A stretch of 64,000 nucleotides of DNA. It comes from Tolypothrix sp. PCC 7910. GTDB taxonomy: Bacteria > Cyanobacteriota > Cyanobacteriia > Cyanobacteriales > Nostocaceae. The position numbers were made by a program, and so were the translations under genes. The DNA lies in the NCBI RefSeq assembly GCF_011769525.1, contig NZ_CP050440.1:1981001-2045000 (forward strand), read 5' to 3'. The notes under the pieces were generated by a model. The model was given only the letters and a program-made list of their open reading frames with translations. It had not been told where the DNA came from and ran no database searches. Below, piece by piece: positions 16,601 through 25,521 of this stretch (the first letter of the stretch is position 1; every line of letters begins with the position of its first letter).

Positions 16601-17311
16601 ATGGATTTTAATCAACATATAGAGTTAGATTCGAGTAAAGTATTTCTTGATATTGAAAAAATTTTTCAAAATAACTTGAAGCTCTCTCTTTTAGGGAATG
16701 TACAAAGTCTATATCAAGCAGAACTAAAAGCACGTGCATTTGCCATTGTAGGACAAATTTTACGTGAAGCTCCAGATTTATCTCCTACACATAAAGAAAT
16801 TACTGCTATTTTTAATGAACTATTTACTGATTTAGTTATTTCAATATATTTAGCAGGATGTTCACTAGATAAACCTGCTCAATCTTTACTTCGTAGAGTT
16901 CTAGAGCTTGGGATTGCTGTTGTTTATTTATGGGATTCACCACATCAATTTTGGGGATGGAAATGCCATGACAAAGACCTAAATTTTAATGAGATGATTG
17001 AGTGTCTAGATAGTGAAAGTTATAAATTATTTGTTTTATCCGAAAACACAAATTTTTTAGCTAATTCATTATTCAATATTACAGAGACCAGAAAAATTTA
17101 CAGAAAGCTGAGTAATATTATACATGGTAAAATATCGACTTTTGAAACTCTTGTGCCAGAGCGTTTTAGTTATAATAAATCGGATTGGGAAGAGCATTTA
17201 AATCTTGTATTACAAGTTGAGAATATATTAATTGAATTATTTAAAAACAGATTTAATAATCTTTCTCTAGAATTAGAAAAAAAGTTGCCTGCAATTTCAA
17301 GATTACTGTAA
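16601..17311 (+). CDS. HEPN-like hypothetical protein, first gene of a two-gene unit
   Basis: 236 residues, all-helical in appearance, without signal or membrane segments. Near the end of the helical core is RKLSNIIHGK, an Arg-x6-His arrangement followed by Gly. It is reminiscent of the R-x4-6-H motif of HEPN ribonucleases and of the IHG ending of DUF5677-like proteins. This is a motif-level resemblance only. The gene lies in visibly AT-rich DNA nearly free of HIP1 sites. It ends 10 bases before the ATPase gene, so the two form a unit that looks like a defence or toxin-type cassette (inference). Confidence 0.65.
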   Translation: MDFNQHIELDSSKVFLDIEKIFQNNLKLSLLGNVQSLYQAELKARAFAIVGQILREAPDLSPTHKEITAIFNELFTDLVISIYLAGCSLDKPAQSLLRRVLELGIAVVYLWDSPHQFWGWKCHDKDLNFNEMIECLDSESYKLFVLSENTNFLANSLFNITETRKIYRKLSNIIHGKISTFETLVPERFSYNKSDWEEHLNLVLQVENILIELFKNRFNNLSLELEKKLPAISRLL

Positions 17312-17321
17312 GGATGAAACA

Positions 17322-19073
17322 ATGTCTGATGACAATCTAGAGTTAATTCAAGCTGCAAGATGTGAAGATTTGATATATTCACAAATATCTGACTTAACAG
17401 TTGTAGGTGATTTTGAACGTAAAGTTATAGATACCATAAAAGGAATTGGTGCTCATCTTTTAGAAGGTTCTCGTGGTGTTGGAAAGTCTATGCTGCTTAG
17501 ACAAGCAGAAATAGAAATGGATAGAGACTTTTTAGAGCATAGAAAACTAGGTGTATATATTAGTTTTAAAACTAGCACTTTACTGGAAGGGGTTACTGTT
17601 GGACAGAGAGACGCTTTTCAAGCTTGGGTTGGTGCCAAAATTCTTGAAGGTTTACATGAAAAACTTCTCACCCTTGATTTAATTAGTGATGAAAACATAA
17701 TTGATCCTTACCACGAGATATTTGGAATTAAATCTCCCAAAACCACTAAAATATATCTACAAGAAAAAATCCATAATTTACAAAAACTAGCAACTGCATC
17801 TAATAAAGAAGAGCTTGTTCATCAAATAGGCAATAATTTTTTAGATAAAGTAAATGATATAACATCTTTGCTTGAAACTGTAAAAGATATCAGTTCACAA
17901 TTCAATTTATCCAAAATAGTATTTTTGTTTGATGAAGCGGCTCATACTTTTATACCAAAACAACAAGAAATTTTTTTTGAAATATACAAATTATTACATG
18001 GAGAAAAAATAGCAGTTAAGGCCGCAGTTTATCCTAGCATTACTTCCTATGGCAGAAACTTTGAAATAGGTCAAGATGCAATACTTGTATCAATGGATAG
18101 GTTTGATCACAGTATAGAAGGTAGAAATGCAAATAGAGAACTTTTCAGAAATATGCTATTAAAGCGAATACCTCAAAGTATTTCTTTAAAGAAAAAAATA
18201 TTCTCTAAAGGTCATGTACTGGATCTATGTACTTATTTATCAACAGGAAATCCACGCGCTTTTTTACATCTCTTAAATCGTTCATTAGAAAAAGCAGAAC
18301 AATTAATGGAGGGATTTTCTGAAAGAGCAGTTATTTTAGCTGCTCAAGAATTTGTTGATAAAGAACTTCTACCCTATCATAATAATTTAGCTAAACGTCT
18401 TCCTAAATATTCTTATCATGTAAAGTTAGGAATTAACTTGTTAATAAATTATCTTATTATAGAACTTAAGAATAAAAATTCTAGTCAGAAAAAAAATAAT
18501 GATCAATCTGCATTCTTTACTGTCGGACGTGATACCTCACCTCATCTTAGTTTGGCATTAAATATTCTCTGTTATTCAGGTATATTGGCTAACAAAGGAA
18601 CCATTGCAGTTCCAGGCAACAAAACTGGGAATAGATATATGGTTCATCTTGCACTTATGGTAACAGAAAAAGCATTCTCTATTACAGATGTAGCAGAAGC
18701 AATTAAACTTCTAAATGTGAGATATACAAAGAATTTTCAAGGAAATAATAAGGAGTTTGATAAATATCTAAGTAATCTTAAAGAAGCATCTGAGCAATGT
18801 GTAAAATGTTCAATGGACTTACCTCCCAGTGCAAAATTTTGTCCTGAATGTGGAGCTAAAGTAGAGATGATACCTATAGTTAGTGCCTTACTAGATGAAC
18901 CTGTTGATTCTTTATCAATAAGCGATAAAATTAAAGCTCGTATTAAGAGTAATTTTCCATTAGTTCGTGATATTCTTGATGCAAGTCTTGACGATTTAAA
19001 ATTAATTCCTTATATAAAAGAGCGCCGCTCAATAATGATCAAAAATGCAGCTGAAGAATTTATATCCGGATAA
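17322..19073 (+). CDS. P-loop ATPase with C-terminal zinc ribbon
   Basis: 583 residues. Walker A GSRGVGKS (~49-56) and Walker B IVFLFDEAAH (~Asp204-Glu205) sit in an ORC/KAP-like ATPase half. A helical region with LSTGNPRAFLHLLNRSLEKA resembles AAA+ lid and winged-helix parts. A zinc ribbon CVKC...CPEC spans about 493-510. The last ~60 residues (IKSNFPLVRDILDASLDDLK, then LIPYIKERRS) look like a helix-hairpin-helix DNA-binding tail. AAGGATGAAACA before the ATG holds the ribosome binding site. With the HEPN-like gene upstream it forms an AT-rich two-gene unit closed by a HIP1-built terminator. I do not recognise a named system. Confidence 0.75.
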   Translation: MSDDNLELIQAARCEDLIYSQISDLTVVGDFERKVIDTIKGIGAHLLEGSRGVGKSMLLRQAEIEMDRDFLEHRKLGVYISFKTSTLLEGVTVGQRDAFQAWVGAKILEGLHEKLLTLDLISDENIIDPYHEIFGIKSPKTTKIYLQEKIHNLQKLATASNKEELVHQIGNNFLDKVNDITSLLETVKDISSQFNLSKIVFLFDEAAHTFIPKQQEIFFEIYKLLHGEKIAVKAAVYPSITSYGRNFEIGQDAILVSMDRFDHSIEGRNANRELFRNMLLKRIPQSISLKKKIFSKGHVLDLCTYLSTGNPRAFLHLLNRSLEKAEQLMEGFSERAVILAAQEFVDKELLPYHNNLAKRLPKYSYHVKLGINLLINYLIIELKNKNSSQKKNNDQSAFFTVGRDTSPHLSLALNILCYSGILANKGTIAVPGNKTGNRYMVHLALMVTEKAFSITDVAEAIKLLNVRYTKNFQGNNKEFDKYLSNLKEASEQCVKCSMDLPPSAKFCPECGAKVEMIPIVSALLDEPVDSLSISDKIKARIKSNFPLVRDILDASLDDLKLIPYIKERRSIMIKNAAEEFISG

Positions 19074-19084
19074 ATTTTATATAT

Positions 19085-19124
19085 AAAAAAGGCGATCGCC
19101 CCCGAAAAGTGCGATCGCTTTTTT
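19085..19124. terminator. Bidirectional terminator built from two HIP1 sites
   Basis: AAAAAAGGCGATCGC (19085-19099) and GCGATCGCTTTTTT (19111-19124) form the stem, with an A-tract before and a T-tract after. It lies between the convergent ATPase gene and ftsH. Confidence 0.85.
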
Positions 19125-19141
19125 ATTTCAACCTGAAATCA

Positions 19142-21079
19142 TTACACCAAAAGCGTCTGCAGCAAAGGTCTATCTTCCGATATCTTCCCTGTCCGCAACC
19201 ATTCATTTAATTCTTCTGGTGCGACAGCTTGCTGGAGGCGTTCCCGCAAAGATGCACCTTCTAAAATTTCTTGTTGCAACAGTTCTTGTGCAGTATCTTC
19301 TAGCAATGTGCGGTTATGTTGCAGAATACTCAAAGCGATGTGGTGAGCATTATCTAAGGTTTGCTTGACTTCGCGGTCGATTTCTTCTGCAACTTGGGGA
19401 CTAATCGAACGGCGAGGATTTCCATAGCCTTCGATAAATTGCTGTTGAATCTTCTCAAATGCTACAGGGCCTAGTTTATCGCTCATACCATAAATGGTAA
19501 TTGCCCGTTCTGCCATATCAGTAGCTTTTTGGATATCGTCAGAAGCGCCAGTAGACACCTTACCAAAGACAACTTCCTCAGCCGAACGTCCACCCAATAA
19601 AGTTGCAATCCGTCCGCGAATTTCGTCTTCCACCATCAAAAAGCGGTCTTCTTCTGGCATTTGGATTGTATAACCCAAAGCACCGACACCACGAGGGACA
19701 ACGGAGATTTTTTCAACTTTACCAGCGCCAGGCATTAAAGCCCCAACGATCGCATGACCAACTTCGTGATAAGCTACGGTCTTTTTCTCGGTTTCATTCA
19801 ACACGCGTGAGCGTTTTTCTAAACCAGCCACTAAGCGCTCAATCGCTTCGTTGAAATCTGCCATAACTACAGCTTGGCGATTTTGACGGGCTGCTAATAG
19901 TGCGGCTTCGTTCACTAAGTTAGCTAAATCTGCCCCAGCAAACCCTGGTGTGCGGATAGCAATGGTAGCTAAATTAACATCATCAGCTAATTTAACGTTT
20001 CTAGCATGAACGTTAAGAATAGCTTCCCGACCAATTTTATCAGGGCGATCAACTACAATTTGGCGGTCAAAGCGTCCGGGACGACGTAATGCAGGGTCGA
20101 GGACTTCAGGACGGTTAGTCGCGGCGATAATAATTACGCCTGTATTGGCATCAAAACCATCCATTTCGGTGAGTAACTGGTTAAGAGTTTGTTCGCGTTC
20201 ATCATTACCGCCCACAAATCCACCATTACCAGCACGAGATTTACCCAGTGCGTCTAACTCGTCGATAAAGACAATACAGGGAGCTTGTTTTTTCGCTTGA
20301 TCGAATAAATCGCGAACCCGTGCAGCACCGACACCAACGAATAATTCAATAAATTCGGAACCGGAAATACTGAAGAAAGGAACCCCAGCTTCACCTGCGA
20401 TCGCTCTTGCTAATAATGTCTTACCTGTCCCTGGAGGCCCTACTAACAATGCACCTTTAGGAATTTTCGCTCCCAAGCGGGTGTATTTGTCAGCATTCTT
20501 CAAGAAATCCACAATTTCTTCTAATTCCACTTTGGCTTCATCGACACCAGCCACATCAGTAAATTTCACACCTGTGCTGCCATCAGAAGAAATCCGCGCC
20601 TTGCTTTTACCTACTGTCAAAGCAGCAGGGCCGCCTCCTTGACGATTCATTAAAAAGCCCCAAATACCAAAGAAAATTAACGGTGGAGCTACCCAGCTAA
20701 TTAAAGTATTTAGCCAACCATTTTGGTCTGGTGTGGGCGCAGCAAACTCCACATTATGCTCGCGGAGAATCTTGGGTAAATCGAGATCTAGAGCTACAGG
20801 CGTAGTAGTTAATACCTGTTCTGTCGGTTTGCCATCAGGGGTTTGAGTTTTGAGGACATACTCAATGCGATCGCTTCCTACCATCGCCCGTTCAACTTTA
20901 CCAGCTTCTACCTGAACTACAAAGTCACTATAAGGAACCTGTGGCAATCTCGGGCCAAAGAAACTGGGAACAATAAAGTTAAGCAGCAATAATACAGTTA
21001 GTAATATCAAGAAGCTGCCACCAAACTGCCGCCATCTCGAAGGTTTCAATTGATTTTTATTATTATTTTCTACAGGCAT
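19142..21079 (-). CDS. ftsH: ATP-dependent zinc metalloprotease FtsH
   Basis: 645 residues, normal length. N-terminal membrane helix (~20-38), lumenal/periplasmic domain (45-125), second helix (~126-144), then the AAA+ module with Walker A GPPGTGKT (214-221), Walker [11 protein letters not shown] (268-277), the second region of homology ([20 protein letters not shown]), and the protease with HEVGH (438-442). FtsH extracts and degrades membrane proteins; in cyanobacteria four paralogues work in PSII repair, thylakoid upkeep and regulation. Which paralogue this is I cannot settle from sequence alone. The ATG start lies in a short leader followed upstream by G-rich intergenic repeats. Confidence 0.95.
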   Translation of the reverse strand: MPVENNNKNQLKPSRWRQFGGSFLILLTVLLLLNFIVPSFFGPRLPQVPYSDFVVQVEAGKVERAMVGSDRIEYVLKTQTPDGKPTEQVLTTTPVALDLDLPKILREHNVEFAAPTPDQNGWLNTLISWVAPPLIFFGIWGFLMNRQGGGPAALTVGKSKARISSDGSTGVKFTDVAGVDEAKVELEEIVDFLKNADKYTRLGAKIPKGALLVGPPGTGKTLLARAIAGEAGVPFFSISGSEFIELFVGVGAARVRDLFDQAKKQAPCIVFIDELDALGKSRAGNGGFVGGNDEREQTLNQLLTEMDGFDANTGVIIIAATNRPEVLDPALRRPGRFDRQIVVDRPDKIGREAILNVHARNVKLADDVNLATIAIRTPGFAGADLANLVNEAALLAARQNRQAVVMADFNEAIERLVAGLEKRSRVLNETEKKTVAYHEVGHAIVGALMPGAGKVEKISVVPRGVGALGYTIQMPEEDRFLMVEDEIRGRIATLLGGRSAEEVVFGKVSTGASDDIQKATDMAERAITIYGMSDKLGPVAFEKIQQQFIEGYGNPRRSISPQVAEEIDREVKQTLDNAHHIALSILQHNRTLLEDTAQELLQQEILEGASLRERLQQAVAPEELNEWLRTGKISEDRPLLQTLLV

Positions 21080-21311
21080 TTTGATGTACCCTCAATTTAA
21101 TGTTTTTGGGATTGGGGACTGGGGATTGGGGACAAGGGAAACAAGGAGAGATTTGATTTATTACCAATTACCAATTACCAATTACCAAACCCCCAATGAC
21201 AACGTAACGTGAATTGCAAAGTTTTGTATCTCTTAGGTTTATTCTAGAAACTAGATGGCGTAGACCAAATTCGTGTATACCCCACAGAAAAATGCGTATT
21301 GCCGAACTTCT

Positions 21312-21506
21312 ATGGAAAATAAGCTAGGATTGCTGCTCAAGGTATTTATACTCTCGATTGTGCTGTCGTTCTTCATCAAATATGCAGCGCCAAGTCTCTT
21401 GATTCCGGGGACGGATATAGTCGCCCTGATTATGGTCTTATCACCAGCTACGATTATGGCGATCGCATTATTATGGCGATTCCAAAAAATGAAGTCTCAA
21501 GTGTGA
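21312..21506 (+). CDS. Small two-helix membrane protein, conserved in cyanobacteria
   Basis: 64 residues from the ATG at 21312; the longer frame to 21273 starts in non-conserved-looking sequence. Two hydrophobic helices (about 4-24 and 33-52) are linked by YAAPSLLIPGTDIVAL, and the protein ends in a short basic tail. I infer a plasma- or thylakoid-membrane protein of unknown role. It is divergent from ftsH and 230 bases away. Confidence 0.6.
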   Translation: MENKLGLLLKVFILSIVLSFFIKYAAPSLLIPGTDIVALIMVLSPATIMAIALLWRFQKMKSQV

Positions 21507-21656
21507 AGGCTGAAATTACCTCACCCAAAAATGTGCAGGTATGTAACGATTGTTTTCATCCTTTATCCTTAAAACTTCATCCTTCTTTATAGCTGTTCAT
21601 CGTCTAGGCGGAAGTTGCTAAAATCAGCTAACCTAGCTGCATTAATTGTAGGAATA

Positions 21657-21695
21657 GGGCATTGGGCATTGGGCATGGGGCATTGGGCATTGGGT
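21657..21695. repeat. GGGCATTGGGCATGGGG-type short tandem repeat
   Basis: Tandem GGGCATT/GGGCATG heptamers. The same class occurs at 22997-23054, 25488-25521 (as CCCCATG), 33893-33922 (as CCCAATG), inside a kinase gene near 31110, and 11605-11632. Confidence 0.8.
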
Positions 21696-21840
21696 AATTC
21701 AATTTTGGATTTTGGATTTGCAATTTTGGATTGGGTTTCAATCTAAAATCCAAAATCTAAAATCCCCAGTCCCCAGTCCCCAGTCCCCAATCCCTAGTCC
21801 CCATAAAAAATGCAGCTTGCCAACAGCTGGGAGTCAGCCT

Positions 21841-22989
21841 GTGAACCTAGGTCAATGGATAGGCTTAATCGCCATAGTTCTTTCGTTATACATCTTGTGG
21901 CAAATTAAAGAAGTTTTATTGCTGATGTTTGCCGCAGTTGTATTAGCTTCTACCTTAAATCGTCTAGCGCGATGGTTTCAACGTTGGGGAATCAAACGTG
22001 GTTTCTCTGTACTTATATCAGTAGGTATATTTTTTGCTTTAATAGTCGGCTTTTTCTGGTTGATTGTACCGCCTTTTACAGCGCAGTTTCACGAACTGAC
22101 TTATCGGGTTCCCCAAGGTTTAGAACGCTTAAATAGTTGGGTGAATGCGATGAAAACTCAAGTTCCCGCTCAACTAGTACCTTATATTCCCGATTTAGAC
22201 AGTCTGATCAAACAAGCACAGCCATTTATTAATAAGTTAGTAGGAAACTCTTTTGCTTTTGTCTCTGGTTCATTAGAAGCTCTTCTCAAAATTTTACTTG
22301 TGCTGGTTTTAACAGGAATGTTATTAGCCAATCCCCTGGCTTACCGCCGAGTATTTGTGCGTCTTTTCCCCTCATTTTATCGGCGGCGGGTAGATGGAAT
22401 TTTGAATCAGTGCGAAACTTCCTTAGAAGGATGGGTAATCGGTGCGCTCATTGCTATGGGTGTAGTGGGATTGATGAGCGTTATTGGTTTGTCGGCTTTA
22501 GGTGTCAAGGCGGCTTTGGCTTTAGGAGTTTTAGCAGGCTTTTTAAACTTGATTCCCAACCTTGGCCCCACAATGAGTGTAGTTCCTGCAATGGCGATCG
22601 CACTTTTGGATGCACCTTGGAAAGCTGTTGCTGTCTTAATTCTCTACTTTTTCATCCAGCAAGCTGAAAGTAATTTCATTACACCAGTTGTCATGGCTCA
22701 TCAAGTTTCGTTACTACCAGCTGTGACTTTAATTTCTCAGTTATTTTTTGTTACTTTCTTTGGTTTTTTAGGACTATTTTTAGCCCTACCTCTCACTGTT
22801 GTAGCAAAGATTTGGCTACAAGAAGTTTTGATTAAAGATGTTTTGGATGAATGGGGAAATAGCCATCAAAAAGAAGCTGAGTTAGTCATTGTTTCTAACT
22901 CGCCAGGGGTAGACGATCCTTGGGAGCCAGATAGGCTACATAATGATGTAGAACAGACGACTGATGATGCTTGGCAAGACAAAGATTAG
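21841..22989 (+). CDS. AI-2E family transporter (PerM/UPF0118)
   Basis: 382 residues from the GTG at 21841, which has GGGAG nine bases upstream. The frame is open ~130 bases further back, but that part is made of intergenic CCCCAGT repeats and is unlikely to be translated. About eight hydrophobic helices are visible. The family signature in the C-terminal half is seen in GVLAGFLNLIPNLGPTMSVVPA and QQAESNFITPVVM. Members are putative exporters or sodium/proton antiporters, and true AI-2 export is shown for few. A ~45-residue acidic cytoplasmic tail (NSPGVDDPWEPD...) follows. Confidence 0.88.
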   Translation: MNLGQWIGLIAIVLSLYILWQIKEVLLLMFAAVVLASTLNRLARWFQRWGIKRGFSVLISVGIFFALIVGFFWLIVPPFTAQFHELTYRVPQGLERLNSWVNAMKTQVPAQLVPYIPDLDSLIKQAQPFINKLVGNSFAFVSGSLEALLKILLVLVLTGMLLANPLAYRRVFVRLFPSFYRRRVDGILNQCETSLEGWVIGALIAMGVVGLMSVIGLSALGVKAALALGVLAGFLNLIPNLGPTMSVVPAMAIALLDAPWKAVAVLILYFFIQQAESNFITPVVMAHQVSLLPAVTLISQLFFVTFFGFLGLFLALPLTVVAKIWLQEVLIKDVLDEWGNSHQKEAELVIVSNSPGVDDPWEPDRLHNDVEQTTDDAWQDKD

Positions 22990-22996
22990 TATTGCT

Positions 22997-23054
22997 GGGC
23001 ATTGGGCATTGGGCATTGGGCATGGGGCATTGGGCATGGGGCATTGGGCATGGG
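22997..23054. repeat. GGGCATT/GGGCATG short tandem repeat
   Basis: Eight or so near-perfect heptamers just after the AI-2E transporter stop; same class as 21657-21695. Confidence 0.85.
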
Positions 23055-23178
23055 AAAGAAAGTTTTCATGCCCTCGTTGTTTGATTGATCGCGAATGTCC
23101 AGCCTAAAAAGTATACTCAAGGGGGAAAACCACGCAGCTTTTTGCAAAATCTAAAATCTAAAATTGGTTTGCTACATT

Positions 23179-23880
23179 ATGATGCGTCGCTACATTATTT
23201 TTGGTCTTGGTGCTGTGGCACTATGGTTAATACTTAAACCTTTATGGATGCAATCCAATCCACAACCGCAAGCACCACAAGCAGCAGCACCTACACAGCA
23301 ACCGCAACCTTCTGTAGCTAATAAAAAACAAACTTCAACTTTACCAGTTGCAACTAATATTTCTGCTACTTCTCAAGCAAAAATTTGGTCTGTGCTTCAG
23401 CAGGGAAGGGGTTATGTAGTGATTATGCGTCATGCATTAGCCCCAGGAATTGGCGATCCTGTTGAATTTCGCTTGAATGATTGTTCTACACAACGTAACC
23501 TCTCAGAAGCAGGTAGACAGCAAGCAATAAGAACTGGAAAAGCTTTTAGAACAAATAATATTCAAGTTTCTAGAGTACTATCAAGTCAGTGGTGTCGCTG
23601 TTTAGAAACAGCAAAATTGATGAATTTGGGTAAGGTTGAGCCTTTCCCAGCACTCAATTCCTTTTTTAATAATTACAAAACTCAACCACAGCAAACTTCA
23701 CAACTGCGTCAATTTATTGTCAATAATCGTAACCGTTCTGGTGTAGTTGTAATGGTTACCCACGAAGTCAACATTACAGCACTGATCGGTGATAGTTACC
23801 CTAAATCTGGTGAATCAGTTGTGGTGCGAGCTAATAAAAATAACAAAATCGAGCTAGTTGGACAAATTAAAGCGTTATAG
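23179..23880 (+). CDS. Histidine phosphatase family protein, membrane-anchored
   Basis: About 233 residues from the ATG at 23179 (a second ATG follows directly). A single N-terminal helix (IIFGLGAVALWLILKPLW) is a signal anchor, and a Pro/Gln/Ala-rich linker follows. The phosphatase domain has the phospho-acceptor His in VIMRHALAPG, then RNLSEAGRQQA, a CRCLETA segment and the second His in VMVTHEVNI. The position of the domain after the anchor suggests it faces the periplasm or lumen. Substrate unknown; phospholipid or sugar phosphates are typical for such anchored forms. Confidence 0.87.
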   Translation: MMRRYIIFGLGAVALWLILKPLWMQSNPQPQAPQAAAPTQQPQPSVANKKQTSTLPVATNISATSQAKIWSVLQQGRGYVVIMRHALAPGIGDPVEFRLNDCSTQRNLSEAGRQQAIRTGKAFRTNNIQVSRVLSSQWCRCLETAKLMNLGKVEPFPALNSFFNNYKTQPQQTSQLRQFIVNNRNRSGVVVMVTHEVNITALIGDSYPKSGESVVVRANKNNKIELVGQIKAL

Positions 23881-23881
23881 G

Positions 23882-24084
23882 AAAATACAGTTCAGTTAAG
23901 AAAATTAATTGATAACAAAACCAAAAAACTAGTTACTCAACAAAAAAACCGAACAATAATTTTGGAGGGGGTTTGGGGGACGCAACCGTCACCCAATCGG
24001 GGGTTTGGGGGATTCTCCCCCAATTCTTCTGGCTTCTTTAATAAGTGACAAATCAATCCCTAATGAGCTTAACTGAACTATATT
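23882..24084. repeat. MITE-like dispersed repeat with 17-bp terminal inverted repeats (copy 1)
   Basis: The left end AATACAGTTCAGTTAAG (from 23884) matches the right end CTTAACTGAACTATATT (24068-24084) inverted with one difference. The interior TTTGGAGGGGGTTTGGGGGA, then CGCAACCGTCACCCAATCGG, recurs at 53494-53661. The element carries no gene and fills most of 23881-24252. Confidence 0.8.
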
Positions 24085-24252
24085 GCGTTATAGGATTCAA
24101 CATTGGGAAAAGGTGAAAGGGTAAAGGTTTTTCTTGCTATTTTTCCCTTAGCCAATAATTCTTGATATAAGATTTCTCCAGCCAAACTGATTTAATCAAA
24201 TAAGTGGTAGCTTCAAGCCCCATAATCAATATGCTAATTTGCTACATTTAAT

Positions 24253-25422
24253 ATGCGAACAATTGCAGAAATTAACGAAAAAATCACTAGCCAACGTGCA
24301 GTGGTGTTGACAGTTGAAGAACTGAAAGCCAGGGTTGCAGAAATTGGTGTAGCAAAAGCCGCCAAAGAAGTTGATGTAGTTACCACTGGCACGTTTGAGC
24401 CAATGGAATCAAGTGGTGCCATTATTAATCTGGGACACACTGACCCACCAATTAAAATTCGTCGCTGTTGGTTAGATGGTGTACCAGCCTACGCTGGTTT
24501 TGGTGCGGTAGATTTATACATTGGAGCCAGTTGTCCAGCCGATGCGATCGATGGGGAAGAAGTTAAAGAACGTGGCGGTGGTCATGTAATTGAAGATTTG
24601 ATTGCAGGTAAAGCTGTACAATTACGAGCGCAAGGACAAGTTACCGATTGTTACCCGCGAGCCACATTTGAAACCACGATCATGCGGGAAACGATAAATC
24701 AGTTTTATTTATTTAATCCGCGAAATCTCTACCAAAATTTTATCGTGGGAGTAAATGGAGGCGATCGCCCACTTTTTACTTATCTGGGGCCGTTACAACC
24801 ACGTTTAGGCAATGCAGTTTACTCTAACCCAGGAGCAATTTCGCCTTTACTTAACGACCCAAATTTAGAAGTTGTTGGCATTGGCACGAGAATTTTTTTA
24901 GGTGGTGGTATTGGCTATGTAGCTTGGGAAGGTACTCAACACTTCCCCTTACAAAAACGCTTGGCTAATGATACGCCCATAGGGCCATCTGCGACTTTAG
25001 CTTTAATCGGTGATGCCAAGCACATGGATGCGCGTTGGGTGAGGGGATGCTACTTCAAAAGCTATGGCCCATCATTAATGTTAGGTGTTGGGGTTCCAAT
25101 TCCCGTGTTATCGGAAAAAGTAGTTGAACATTGCGCCGTGCTAGATAAAGACTTAGTAGCGCCAATCGTAGATTTTTCCATTCCCCGGCGCGTTCGTCCT
25201 ACATTTGGTTTGGTGAGTTACGCACAACTAAAATCTGGGCGTATCACCATTGAAGGCAAAACCGTGCGTGTGGCACCATTGGCAAGTTTATATTTATCTC
25301 GGCAAGTTGCCCTAGAGTTGAAAAATTGGATTGAAGCTGGCACCTTCACCCTCACCGAACCAGTATCCCCAGTGCCGATGGAACGGTCTTTCATCCCTCA
25401 AGACCGCTGGACGGAGTTTTGA
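24253..25422 (+). CDS. Homocysteine biosynthesis (HcyBio, DUF39) family protein
   Basis: 389 residues, full length for the family. Recognisable stretches are TTGTFEPMESSGAIINLGHT, WLDGVPAYAGFGAVDLYIGA with the following SCPAD Cys, GGGHVIEDLI, and IGPSATLALIGDAKHMD. In methanogens and some anaerobes DUF39 proteins act in making homocysteine from aspartate semialdehyde and sulfide. The cyanobacterial members are less studied and the same role is inferred. No ferredoxin or NIL domain is fused here. The ATG start follows an AT-rich leader. Confidence 0.85.
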   Translation: MRTIAEINEKITSQRAVVLTVEELKARVAEIGVAKAAKEVDVVTTGTFEPMESSGAIINLGHTDPPIKIRRCWLDGVPAYAGFGAVDLYIGASCPADAIDGEEVKERGGGHVIEDLIAGKAVQLRAQGQVTDCYPRATFETTIMRETINQFYLFNPRNLYQNFIVGVNGGDRPLFTYLGPLQPRLGNAVYSNPGAISPLLNDPNLEVVGIGTRIFLGGGIGYVAWEGTQHFPLQKRLANDTPIGPSATLALIGDAKHMDARWVRGCYFKSYGPSLMLGVGVPIPVLSEKVVEHCAVLDKDLVAPIVDFSIPRRVRPTFGLVSYAQLKSGRITIEGKTVRVAPLASLYLSRQVALELKNWIEAGTFTLTEPVSPVPMERSFIPQDRWTEF

Positions 25423-25487
25423 GGTTGGGGACTGGGGGACTGGGGGAATGAGGGGGACAAGGGGAGAATAGCAATTACCAATTACCC

Positions 25488-25521
25488 TATGCCCCATGCC
25501 CCATGCCCCATGCCCCATTCC
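25488..25521. repeat. CCCCATG short tandem repeat
   Basis: Five heptamers between the convergent genes ending at 25422 and 25522; same class as 21657-21695, opposite strand. Confidence 0.8.

Noticed and set aside
21712..21840. Longer N-terminus of the AI-2E transporter
   Set aside because: It translates intergenic CCCCAGT repeats; GTG 21841 has a ribosome binding site.
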